DNA from: Pseudomonadota bacterium
GTDB lineage: Bacteria; Pseudomonadota; Alphaproteobacteria; Rhizobiales; Xanthobacteraceae
Assembly: GCA_023433965.1 (NCBI GenBank)
Contig: JAEYTQ010000504.1
Coordinates: 1 to 5,406 of the forward strand
Length of the DNA: 5,406 nucleotides
Direction of reading: 5' to 3'
Each line of letters opens with the position of its first letter. The first letter of the stretch is position 1. A program made the position numbers and the translations under genes. Under the pieces are notes generated by a model, which searched no databases, was not told the origin of the DNA, and worked only from the letters and a program-made list of their open reading frames with translations. Positions 1 through 5,406 of this stretch are shown in pieces.

Positions 1-2
1 TC

Positions 3-593
3 GCGGAACGCTATGCTGGAAAATATCCGACGCTGGTCTTCGAGGTGCTCAACGAGCCGGGCGGGCAGATGACGTCCACTGCCTGGAACACCCTGCTGAA
101 CGAGTGTCTCGGCATCATCCGCGCCACCAACCCCACGCGGACCGTCATTGCCGCCATCCTCAACGTCGATGAGATGCCGGTCGAAGAGCTGGTGCTGCCG
201 TCGGACGATAGAAACCTGATCGTGACGTTTCACTATTACGCGCCGCTACGCTTCACCCATCAGGGCGCGCCGTGGTCCGAGACCTTTTCGCGCGTGGGGC
301 CGCTCGATTGGGGCACGCCGGAGGACGAACGGAAGGCGCGCGCCGATTTCGAGAGGATGCGCATCTGGTCGGAACGGGAAAGGCGTCCGATCTATCTCGG
401 CGAGTTCGGCGTCTACGAGGCCGCCCCAGCCGCAGCCCGAACGCGATATCTCTCGTTCGTGGCGCGAAGCGCGGAGCAGCTCGGCTGGGCCTGGGCCTAT
501 TGGCAGTTCGACCACGACTTCGCCGCCTTCGACAGCGAGCGTCAAGCCTGGAAGCCGGAGATCATCAGGGCGCTGATCCCGGCGGGGCGCTGA
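3..593 (+). CDS. Glycoside hydrolase family 5 (cellulase-type), C-terminal part
   Basis: The 5' end lies outside the window; the open frame runs from base 3 to a TGA at 591-593, giving 196 residues. It shows the two catalytic glutamates of clan GH-A family 5. The acid/base Glu sits in FEVLNEP (Glu codon at 54-56) and the nucleophile in IYLGEFG (Glu codon at 402-404), with the conserved His-Tyr in TFHYYAP between them. A late Trp in WAYWQFD fits the aromatic residue that stacks at subsite -1. Family 5 enzymes hydrolyse beta-1,4-glucans, mannans and related glycans with retention of configuration; the actual substrate and any signal peptide cannot be judged from this half. A GTG at 45 is not the start, because the NEP motif straddles it and the frame continues upstream. 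The gene converges on the oxidoreductase operon and shows no functional link to it. Family assignment is firm, substrate is not. Confidence 0.9.
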   Translation, partial: AERYAGKYPTLVFEVLNEPGGQMTSTAWNTLLNECLGIIRATNPTRTVIAAILNVDEMPVEELVLPSDDRNLIVTFHYYAPLRFTHQGAPWSETFSRVGPLDWGTPEDERKARADFERMRIWSERERRPIYLGEFGVYEAAPAAARTRYLSFVARSAEQLGWAWAYWQFDHDFAAFDSERQAWKPEIIRALIPAGR

Positions 594-663
594 GGCGGGA
601 AGCTTTCGCTAACGCGCCCGATGGCAAAATCGCCGCCGAGGTCCTCGCGACGGGCGCGACCAG
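594..663. other. Convergent intergenic gap with an 8-bp inverted repeat
   Basis: This 70-bp gap separates the hydrolase stop from the stop of the FAD-subunit gene. It contains a perfect inverted repeat, CGCGCCCG at 613-620 and CGGGCGCG at 651-658, with a 30-base loop. Neither strand has a T-run after the stem, so it is not a classical intrinsic terminator. It could still slow convergent transcription or be a chance GC-rich match. Low confidence in any function. Confidence 0.3.
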
Positions 664-1596
664 TTAGTCCGCAAGCCGCTCCAGCACGTCGCGCGCCAGC
701 CCTTGCAGAAGGTCGAGCTTGTAGGCCGTCATCGGCAATGGCTTGGCGCCCGAGCTCGCCGCTTTCGCCGCTTCTGCGATCGATGCCGCATCGGCAACCT
801 TGCCGATGAGCTGGACCTCCACGCCGGTGAGGCGAAGCGGCACCGGCGCGACGCCGCCTGCGGCGAGACGAACGAGCTGGAACTTGCCGCCGGCGATCAC
901 GACGCGGGCGCAGAGCTCCACCAGCGGCCATTCCGCATGGGTCCGGCTGATCGCCCGCCTGTAGGACGCGCGCTCGCCCTCGAGCGGAGCAGGAAGCGCA
1001 ATGCTCTTGATCATCTCGCCGGCTGCGAGTGTATGATCAGCGTGCGAGACCGAGCCGTCGCCGAGCAGGCCGGCGATCGTCAATCCGCTGCGGCGGTCCG
1101 TGGTGATGGTCGCATCATAGGCGAGCAGAGCCGCCGCCATGGTCGAGGGATGCGGCGCGACGCAGTCGCCGAGATCGAAGGCAACGCCATAGAGATGATT
1201 GCCAGAGCGGGCAGGGCAGGTGCTGCCGCCTTTCTTCAGGCAATCGATGTCGGCCCGGCGGAAATACCAGCAGCGTGAACGCTGCGCGAGATTGCCGCCG
1301 AGCGTTGCAACGTGGCGCACCTGTGGCGTGGCGAGCCCTTGCGCGCTCGCCGCAAGTCCGGGATAGGCAGCGGCGATGCGCGGGTCCGTCGCAATAGTGC
1401 CGATGGTGGTCAGCGCGCCGATCCGGACTGCTCCATCTGTGCCCCAAGTGATCGTCTTGTCGCCGCTGGCCGAGATATCGATCGGCATTCCCTGCGACAC
1501 GCCGCTGCGGCGGCGTTCGCTGAAATCGGTGCCTCCGGCGCGGAATTCAGGCGGGGGCTCGGCAGTGGGCTTGGCGGTCATGATGGCGACACTCAC
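664..1596 (-). CDS. FAD-binding subunit of a xanthine dehydrogenase-family enzyme, with a [4Fe-4S] insertion
   Basis: This 310-residue protein is the electron-output subunit of a molybdenum hydroxylase. It carries the FAD pyrophosphate motifs AGGTDF (residues 20-25) and ATLGGNLAQR (97-106), followed by an insertion with four cysteines at 109, 119, 127 and 145 (CWYFRR, DCLKKGG, TCPA, GDCVAPHPS). That arrangement is known from PaoB/YagS and the beta subunit of 4-hydroxybenzoyl-CoA reductase, where the cysteines hold a [4Fe-4S] cluster. The remainder, from about residue 205, fits the CO-dehydrogenase flavoprotein C-terminal domain. Length is close to the usual for the family. The GTG start at 1596 is chosen because GGGAGGG (1610-1604) lies 7 bases upstream and the start overlaps the preceding stop as GTGA. 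An ATG five codons further in (1581-1579) is too far from that site. It is the last gene of the operon, translationally coupled to the Mo subunit. No Tat signal is seen. Confidence 0.9.
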   Translation of the reverse strand: MSVAIMTAKPTAEPPPEFRAGGTDFSERRRSGVSQGMPIDISASGDKTITWGTDGAVRIGALTTIGTIATDPRIAAAYPGLAASAQGLATPQVRHVATLGGNLAQRSRCWYFRRADIDCLKKGGSTCPARSGNHLYGVAFDLGDCVAPHPSTMAAALLAYDATITTDRRSGLTIAGLLGDGSVSHADHTLAAGEMIKSIALPAPLEGERASYRRAISRTHAEWPLVELCARVVIAGGKFQLVRLAAGGVAPVPLRLTGVEVQLIGKVADAASIAEAAKAASSGAKPLPMTAYKLDLLQGLARDVLERLAD

Positions 1597-4280
1597 GCTG
1601 CATCCCTCCCTTTCAGGGCAGCCACGAGACGATCGGGCCGGAAGGGAATTTCAGTCAGTCTCACGCCGATCGCATCGCGGATGGCGTTGGCGATTGCGGG
1701 CGAGGTCGGCACGGTCGCGACTTCGCCGATGCCGACGCTGCCGCCCGGCACATGCTCGAATCCGGCTTCGTCGAAATGCACCTCCAGTTTCGGCATGTCG
1801 CCAATCCCCGGAATGCGGTAATCCTCCATGCTGCTGCTCAGGATGTGGCCGCTCGAAGGATCGGTCTCCCGCGCTTCATAGAGCGCGTAGCCGATGCCCT
1901 GGATCACCGCGCCCGCGGCCTGGCTTCGCGCCAGCATCGGCGCGGCGAGCCTGCCGATCGCGAGGCCTGTATAGGCGTTGAGCACGCGCACATGGCCGAG
2001 CCAGGTATCGACCTCGACTTCCATCACCTGCACCGAGCTCGGGACGCCGGCGCCGACCACCATGTGGTTCATCAGACGCAGCACCCAACCGAACACCCGG
2101 CCCATGATGCCCGCCTCGTGCAGCGCGGGCCTGACGCCGGGCGGCGGCTTGCCGTCCTCCTGGCGTCTCGCCGACACGGCGATATCAGGGGAAGCCGCGA
2201 TCATCTCGCGCCACGGCGCGTTCGAGCCCGGAGCAGGTGTGCGAGACGCGGTGCGTTTGATTTCCGCTTTCAGCTTGTCGATGGCCAGCAAGGTCGGCGG
2301 CACCACCGAGGCGGTGACGCGGCTGCCGCCGGAGCCCGGTCCGGGCGGCAGGTTGGAGCGGCCGATGCGAACGTCCACATCCTGCGGCTCGAGCTCGAAC
2401 GCCTTCGCGACGGTGTTGGCGATCACGCTGCGCGTGCCCGTGCCGATATCCTGGACCGCGCAGCTCGCGACGATGCGGCCGCCCTTGATCGCGAGTTCGA
2501 CCGAGGAGCCGGTCTGCCAGAGATAGAGCCAGTAGCCGGTGGCGACGCCGACACCGCGCCGGTAGCGGCCGGTCTGCGAGGCCGCCGGCTGGCGGTTCTT
2601 CCAGACGTCGAGGCCGGCAGCCCAGTCGTACAATCGCTGCCGGTTGGGATCGGGGTCCCAGAGCTTGCGCAGCTGAATCGGATCGACCTTCATGCGCAGC
2701 GCGGCTTCGTCGACCGCCTGCTCCAGCGCAAACGACATCGGCGGACCGCCGGGACCGCGGAACGGCGCGCCGGGCGGCAAATTGCTGAGCACGTCGAAGT
2801 CGACGAGCTCCTTGGCTTCGGCCGGATAGATCAGCCGCGCCAGGCCCGCGATCAGCGAGTTCACGGCGGCGCCGGTGTCGGCATGGGCGGTGAGCGACAG
2901 CGCCTTGAGGCGGCCTTCCGCCGACGGCAGCAAGGACAGCTTCAGCTCGGCGGCCGGACGATAGCCGGTCACGGAAAGCTCCTCATCACGATCGAAGGCG
3001 ACACGCACCGGCGCCTTGGCGGCGCGCGCAAGCTCGATCGCGGCGATGGTCTCCAGCCCGACGCTGCCCTTGGACCCGAACCCGCCGCCGACGTGATCGG
3101 CGATCACACGCACCTTGTCGTGCGGAAGGCCATAACGCTTGGCGATCTTCTCCATGTTCTCGTGAATGGCCTGGGTCGAGATGTGCACAATGAGCTGATC
3201 GCCGTCGAACCTGGCCACGGCGGCATGTGGTTCGAGGCTTGCGTGCTGCTGCGTCGAGACGCGGAAGGTCTCCTCGACCAGCAGCGGATTGCGTTGCGCC
3301 CGCGCCTCGTCAAGCCAGCTCCTGGCCTGCTTGGCCTTTTGCGAGAACGGCGCCGAAGGCCCGCGCACATTGCCCTTCCACGACACCGGAGCGCCACCGG
3401 CGCCTTCCGACACGTTGCCGGCACGCTTGCGGTCCTTCTTTTCGAACACGACTGGCGCATCGTCGCGTCGCGCTGCATCGAGCCCGATCACCGCGGGCAA
3501 CGGCTCGGGCTTGAAGCTGATCGCGGCGATTGCCTTCAGTGCGGTGCGGCGATCCTTGGCCGCGACGGCTGCAATCGGCGCGCCGACGAATCGGACCATG
3601 TTGTCGTCGTCGAGCAGCGGAACGACCGCGGCGACACCCGCAATGGCGCGCGCCGGTGCCAGATCGAGCCCGGTGATCCTCGCATGCGCGACGTGCGCGC
3701 GCAGGATGACGCCTTCGAGCTGGCCGTCATGGTGGATGTCGACCGTGTAGCGGGCCAGCCCCGTCACCTTGTCGCGGGCTTCCAGCCGCGGCGCGACGGG
3801 TTCGACGCCGTCGAAGCGGCCCGAACATGCTTCGGCGACGGCGCGAAAGATGCCTTCATAGGCGCCGCAGCGGCAGAGATGTCCCGATAGTGCGGCGGCG
3901 ATCTCTTCGCGCGAGGGGGTCGCCGCGCCCTTGGTCGCGCGCCAGCCGTCATGGAAGGCGGTGGCTTCGACGACGAAGCCGGGTGTGCAGAAGCCGCATT
4001 GCAGGGCGTCGTGCGCCATGAACGCCTTCTGCACCGGATGCAATCCGGCTGCTCCGACGCCCTCGATGGTCGTCAGCGATTTGCCGGCGGCCGCCTGCGC
4101 CGGCAACAGGCAGCTCACGACCGGCGCGCCGTCGAGCAGCACGGTGCAGGCGCCGCAGACGCCGGAGCCGCAGACGAGCTTGGTGCCTGTGAGACCGCCA
4201 TCGCGGATCACGTCGATCAGGAGCGCATCCGGATCCTCGGGGAGCACCAGAGGCCGTCCATTGATGGTCGTGCTGGTCAT
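1593..4280 (-). CDS. Molybdenum hydroxylase: fused [2Fe-2S] and molybdopterin subunit (xanthine dehydrogenase family)
   Basis: This 895-residue protein joins two modules that are often separate chains. Residues 1 to about 155 hold two [2Fe-2S] domains: a plant-ferredoxin-like cluster (Cys 37, 42, 45, 57) and the second cluster (Cys 95 and 98 in QCGFCTPG, Cys 136 and 138 in LCRCGAYEG). The molybdopterin module starts near RDKVTGLARY (169-178). It contains QHASLEPH (345-352), GGGFGSK (398-404), FRGPGG (507-512), QDIGTGT (610-616), LPPGPGSGGSR (644-654) and the C-terminal GIGE, whose Glu853 matches the catalytic base of the family. The enzyme should hydroxylate an aldehyde, heterocycle or other aromatic substrate and pass electrons to the downstream FAD subunit. 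The domain order equals that of Desulfovibrio gigas aldehyde oxidoreductase (about 900 residues, no FAD). A basic stretch around 281-302 looks like a small insertion. The ATG at 4280 has GGGAG (4292-4288) 7 bases upstream and overlaps the TetR stop as ATGA. No Tat signal. Substrate unknown. Confidence 0.93.
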   Translation of the reverse strand: MTSTTINGRPLVLPEDPDALLIDVIRDGGLTGTKLVCGSGVCGACTVLLDGAPVVSCLLPAQAAAGKSLTTIEGVGAAGLHPVQKAFMAHDALQCGFCTPGFVVEATAFHDGWRATKGAATPSREEIAAALSGHLCRCGAYEGIFRAVAEACSGRFDGVEPVAPRLEARDKVTGLARYTVDIHHDGQLEGVILRAHVAHARITGLDLAPARAIAGVAAVVPLLDDDNMVRFVGAPIAAVAAKDRRTALKAIAAISFKPEPLPAVIGLDAARRDDAPVVFEKKDRKRAGNVSEGAGGAPVSWKGNVRGPSAPFSQKAKQARSWLDEARAQRNPLLVEETFRVSTQQHASLEPHAAVARFDGDQLIVHISTQAIHENMEKIAKRYGLPHDKVRVIADHVGGGFGSKGSVGLETIAAIELARAAKAPVRVAFDRDEELSVTGYRPAAELKLSLLPSAEGRLKALSLTAHADTGAAVNSLIAGLARLIYPAEAKELVDFDVLSNLPPGAPFRGPGGPPMSFALEQAVDEAALRMKVDPIQLRKLWDPDPNRQRLYDWAAGLDVWKNRQPAASQTGRYRRGVGVATGYWLYLWQTGSSVELAIKGGRIVASCAVQDIGTGTRSVIANTVAKAFELEPQDVDVRIGRSNLPPGPGSGGSRVTASVVPPTLLAIDKLKAEIKRTASRTPAPGSNAPWREMIAASPDIAVSARRQEDGKPPPGVRPALHEAGIMGRVFGWVLRLMNHMVVGAGVPSSVQVMEVEVDTWLGHVRVLNAYTGLAIGRLAAPMLARSQAAGAVIQGIGYALYEARETDPSSGHILSSSMEDYRIPGIGDMPKLEVHFDEAGFEHVPGGSVGIGEVATVPTSPAIANAIRDAIGVRLTEIPFRPDRLVAALKGRDAA
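1597..1610 (-). promoter_or_regulatory. Ribosome binding site of the FAD subunit
   Basis: GGGAGGG (1610-1604 on the - strand) lies 7 bases before the GTG at 1596. The spacing decides for the GTG over the ATG at 1581 and supports translational coupling through the GTGA overlap. Confidence 0.75.
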
Positions 4281-4918
4281 TTGCGAACTCCCGTTTTGCG
4301 GAGCGACTTCTTTGCGGACGGCGCCATCGCGCCGGCGATCAGCATGCGCAGCATGGTCTCGAGCTGTTTCAGGAATGCGTCGATCGGCTGCATGGAAGGG
4401 AAAGCGGATTTGGTGCCGTGGATCGCCATCTCGACGCAACGCGCGAGCTCGCGCACGCTGACGCCGCTTTCGAGCTTGAGCTTTCGCTTGCGGCACACCC
4501 GCGCGATCGTGGTTGCGATCTCGTCGGCGAAACGGCTGGAATAGCTCTGGTAGAGGTCGCGCGCCTGCGCGAGATGCTCGGAAAACAGCTCCTCGGTATG
4601 GGGCGAGTCCTTGAGCGAAGCGAGCAGCGACTGCATTCGCGCGCCGATCTCGGCGACCAGGATGTCGGCAAGCTCGAGGCCCGCTTCTTCCGCCGCCTTC
4701 GCTGCCGCGATTTCGGCGGCGAGCCCCTGCGCGTAGATTCGCTCGAGCACGGCGCGAAACAGCGCCTCCTTGGAGGCGAAGTGATGATAGAGCGCCTGCC
4801 GCGTCAGTCCGGCTTCCTCCGCCGCCAGCTCGATCGAGGAACGGCGGAAGCCGTGGCGCCGGAACACCCGCAAGGCGGCGTCGAGGATCCGGTCCTGGGG
4901 AGGGGCCTTGGCCTGCAT
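4277..4918 (-). CDS. TetR/AcrR-family transcriptional regulator
   Basis: This 213-residue protein is a one-component repressor-type regulator. The N-terminal DNA-binding domain starts at DRILDAALRVF (residues 9-19). The helix-turn-helix covers roughly residues 27-47 (SSIELAAEEAG, then TRQALYHHF), followed by the usual SKEALF. The C-terminal part, rich in helices, is the variable ligand-binding and dimerisation domain and gives no hint of the ligand. Length is typical. The ATG at 4918 is the only upstream start possible, since the frame meets a stop at 4957-4955 with no other ATG, GTG or TTG between. No Shine-Dalgarno sequence precedes it, and the start codon lies at the edge of a palindromic operator. 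The gene heads the operon and its TGA overlaps the ATG of the Mo subunit, so regulator and enzyme are very probably co-transcribed, with autoregulation likely. Confidence 0.93.
   Translation of the reverse strand: MQAKAPPQDRILDAALRVFRRHGFRRSSIELAAEEAGLTRQALYHHFASKEALFRAVLERIYAQGLAAEIAAAKAAEEAGLELADILVAEIGARMQSLLASLKDSPHTEELFSEHLAQARDLYQSYSSRFADEIATTIARVCRKRKLKLESGVSVRELARCVEMAIHGTKSAFPSMQPIDAFLKQLETMLRMLIAGAMAPSAKKSLRKTGVRK
4281..4292 (-). promoter_or_regulatory. Ribosome binding site of the Mo subunit
   Basis: GGGAG (4292-4288 read on the - strand) sits 7 bases before the ATG at 4280, inside the last codons of the TetR gene. It fixes the Mo-subunit start and excludes an in-frame 72-residue N-terminal extension reaching back to 4496. 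Confidence 0.75.
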
Positions 4919-4937
4919 TTTGTCAGGTTTGACAAAA
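4918..4937. promoter_or_regulatory. Palindromic operator, probable TetR binding site
   Basis: A perfect inverted repeat: arm TTTTGTCA at 4918-4925, spacer GGTT at 4926-4929, arm TGACAAAA at 4930-4937. The outermost base of the left arm is the A of the regulator's own ATG read from the other strand. AT-rich arms stand out against the GC-rich surroundings. Size and position are typical of TetR-family operators, which usually lie over their own promoter. Binding here would block initiation of the whole three-gene operon. The palindrome is seen directly; which protein binds is inferred. Confidence 0.75.
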
Positions 4938-4953
4938 ACGAACGAAATGTCAA
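4925..4953 (-). promoter_or_regulatory. Candidate promoter of the tetR-oxidoreductase operon
   Basis: On the - strand a consensus -35 box TTGACA (4953-4948) is followed after 17 bases by AAACCT (4930-4925), a weak -10. With this spacing transcription would begin at or next to the A of the ATG at 4918, giving a leaderless or nearly leaderless mRNA, which fits the missing Shine-Dalgarno sequence. The -10 region falls inside the palindrome, so repressor binding and polymerase binding would exclude each other. The -35 match is good, the -10 match poor. Confidence 0.5.
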
Positions 4954-5175
4954 ATCACGGATTGATGACGGTCCTGTGCGCGCAGGAGACAGGGTCTCTC
5001 TGCACGCGGGCAGGGGCATCGCTAATGGTGCTTTGCGCGAGCTGAGCGGGCGTCTCGATGTCTGGGCACAGGCAATATCGCTTCCATATGCGATAGCCCT
5101 GCCCCGCACCCGGGCGGGGACATCGCCGCATTCGCGTTGGCGGGCGAGGCGACGCGAACATGATCTCTCAAATGA
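4938..5175. other. Intergenic region upstream of the tetR operon
   Basis: Apart from the -35 element and outer half-site at its left end, I find no credible gene. Three imperfect or short hairpins occur: GCGCGCAGGAGAC (4978-4990) against GTCTCTCTGCACGC (4994-5007) with one bulge and one mismatch; TATCGC (5076-5081) against GCGATA (5090-5095); and CCCCGC (5102-5107) against GCGGGG (5114-5119). None is followed by a T-run. The short open frames here have no recognisable domain and no convincing ribosome binding site. Confidence 0.4.
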
Positions 5176-5211
5176 AAACGGGCACGCCTTCGCGCGAAGG
5201 CATGCCCGTTT
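5176..5211 (-). terminator. Rho-independent terminator of the DUF1150 gene
   Basis: A long hairpin with arms 5176-5191 and 5196-5211 and loop GCGC (5192-5195) lies 30 bases after the DUF1150 stop. Of 16 pairs, 15 are Watson-Crick. The last (5185 with 5202) is a C/A mismatch in a + strand RNA but a G-U wobble in a - strand RNA. On the - strand the stem ends in CCCGTTTT, giving the U-run. Both points favour termination of leftward transcripts, which also insulates the tetR operon. Confidence 0.85.
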
Positions 5212-5241
5212 GAAACCCTATTCGTGCGACGCGTGCGTGCT

Positions 5242-5406
5242 TTAGTGCACGCTCACCGCTTGCAGCTCGTTGCTCCAGGCGTTGGCGATTGCAGCCTCGC
5301 GGCTGTCGGTCAGCATGATCGGCGTGCCGTCGGCGGCGTGGAGCGCGAAAAGCTTGAGGCCCGGCGCGATCTTGGGCGCTTCGGGGAACAGGCCCGGCAC
5401 GTCCTC
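5242..5406 (-). CDS. DUF1150-family protein, C-terminal part
   Basis: The last 54 residues of a small protein whose start lies beyond the right edge; the stop TAA is at 5244-5242. The fragment begins EDVPGLFPEAPKIAPGLKLF, continues with ALHAADGTPIMLTDSREAA and ends LQAVSVH. I recognise this as the conserved C-terminal half of DUF1150 proteins, short (roughly 80 residues) alphaproteobacterial proteins of unknown function. In Bradyrhizobium and relatives such genes are often found directly after small heat-shock (Hsp20) genes, so an Hsp20 gene just beyond the window is a reasonable guess. Recognition is from memory of the family. Confidence 0.75.
   Translation of the reverse strand, partial: EDVPGLFPEAPKIAPGLKLFALHAADGTPIMLTDSREAAIANAWSNELQAVSVH

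Noticed and set aside
45..593. GTG at 45 as the start of the glycosidase
   Set aside because: The frame is open to the window edge and the residues before it (KYPTLVFE) belong to the catalytic strand of family 5.
1602..1604. ATG just before the FAD-subunit GTG start
   Set aside because: It is out of frame with the FAD subunit and directly abuts the ribosome binding site.
1752..3890. Long + strand open frame (712 codons) opposite the Mo subunit
   Set aside because: It is antisense to a gene with many family motifs, shows no domain and is rich in Arg, His, Asp and Gly, as expected of antisense frames in GC-rich DNA.
4281..4496. N-terminal extension of the Mo subunit by 72 residues
   Set aside because: It overlaps the TetR gene in another frame, is Arg-rich like a shadow translation, and the ATG at 4280 has a ribosome binding site and directly precedes the ferredoxin domain.
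4929..4957. + strand promoter made of TTGACA at 4929-4934
   Set aside because: The -10 position at 17-base spacing reads AAATCA, and no + strand gene follows; the TTGACA is explained by the palindrome arm.
4955..5161. 68-codon - strand open frame upstream of tetR
   Set aside because: No recognisable domain, no clear ribosome binding site, and it would end next to the operator; likely chance.
4418..5245. + strand open frame across tetR and the intergenic region
   Set aside because: It is mostly antisense to the TetR gene, crosses the terminator and has no recognisable domain.

Overview
The window is GC-rich and looks like an alphaproteobacterial chromosome, most likely Bradyrhizobium or a close relative. 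The best clues are the C-terminal piece of a DUF1150-family protein at the right edge and the general look of the protein sequences. Genus-level assignment is an inference; no rRNA or other marker gene is present.

Layout, left to right. (1) The 3' part of a glycoside hydrolase family 5 (cellulase-type) gene on the + strand ends at 593. (2) A 70-bp convergent gap contains an 8-bp inverted repeat. (3) A three-gene operon on the - strand spans 4918 down to 664: a TetR-family regulator, a large molybdenum hydroxylase subunit in which the two [2Fe-2S] domains are fused to the molybdopterin domain, and an FAD subunit that also carries a four-cysteine [4Fe-4S] insertion. Each junction is a 4-base stop/start overlap (ATGA, then GTGA) with a good ribosome binding site at the downstream gene. 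(4) An intergenic region of about 320 bp holds the TetR promoter with a 20-bp palindromic operator that runs into the regulator's start codon, some further hairpins, and a strong terminator. (5) The C-terminal 54 residues of a DUF1150-family protein, - strand, enter from the right edge.

How the genes work together. The two enzyme subunits together supply every centre of a xanthine-dehydrogenase-family hydroxylase: molybdopterin, two [2Fe-2S], FAD and an extra [4Fe-4S]. The reductive half-reaction should occur at Mo, with electrons passing through the Fe-S clusters to FAD. The cofactor set resembles periplasmic aldehyde oxidoreductase PaoABC and 4-hydroxybenzoyl-CoA reductase, but here the PaoA-like and PaoC-like parts form one chain without a Tat signal, so a cytoplasmic enzyme is expected. 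The TetR protein, first in the operon and with an operator over its own start, probably represses the whole unit until the substrate or a related molecule appears. The substrate cannot be read from the sequence. No maturation factor (XdhC/CoxI type) lies in the window.

I see no clearly new kind of system here. The most distinctive items are the fused Mo/Fe-S chain paired with a [4Fe-4S] FAD subunit, and the compact, possibly leaderless, self-controlled regulator at the head of the operon.
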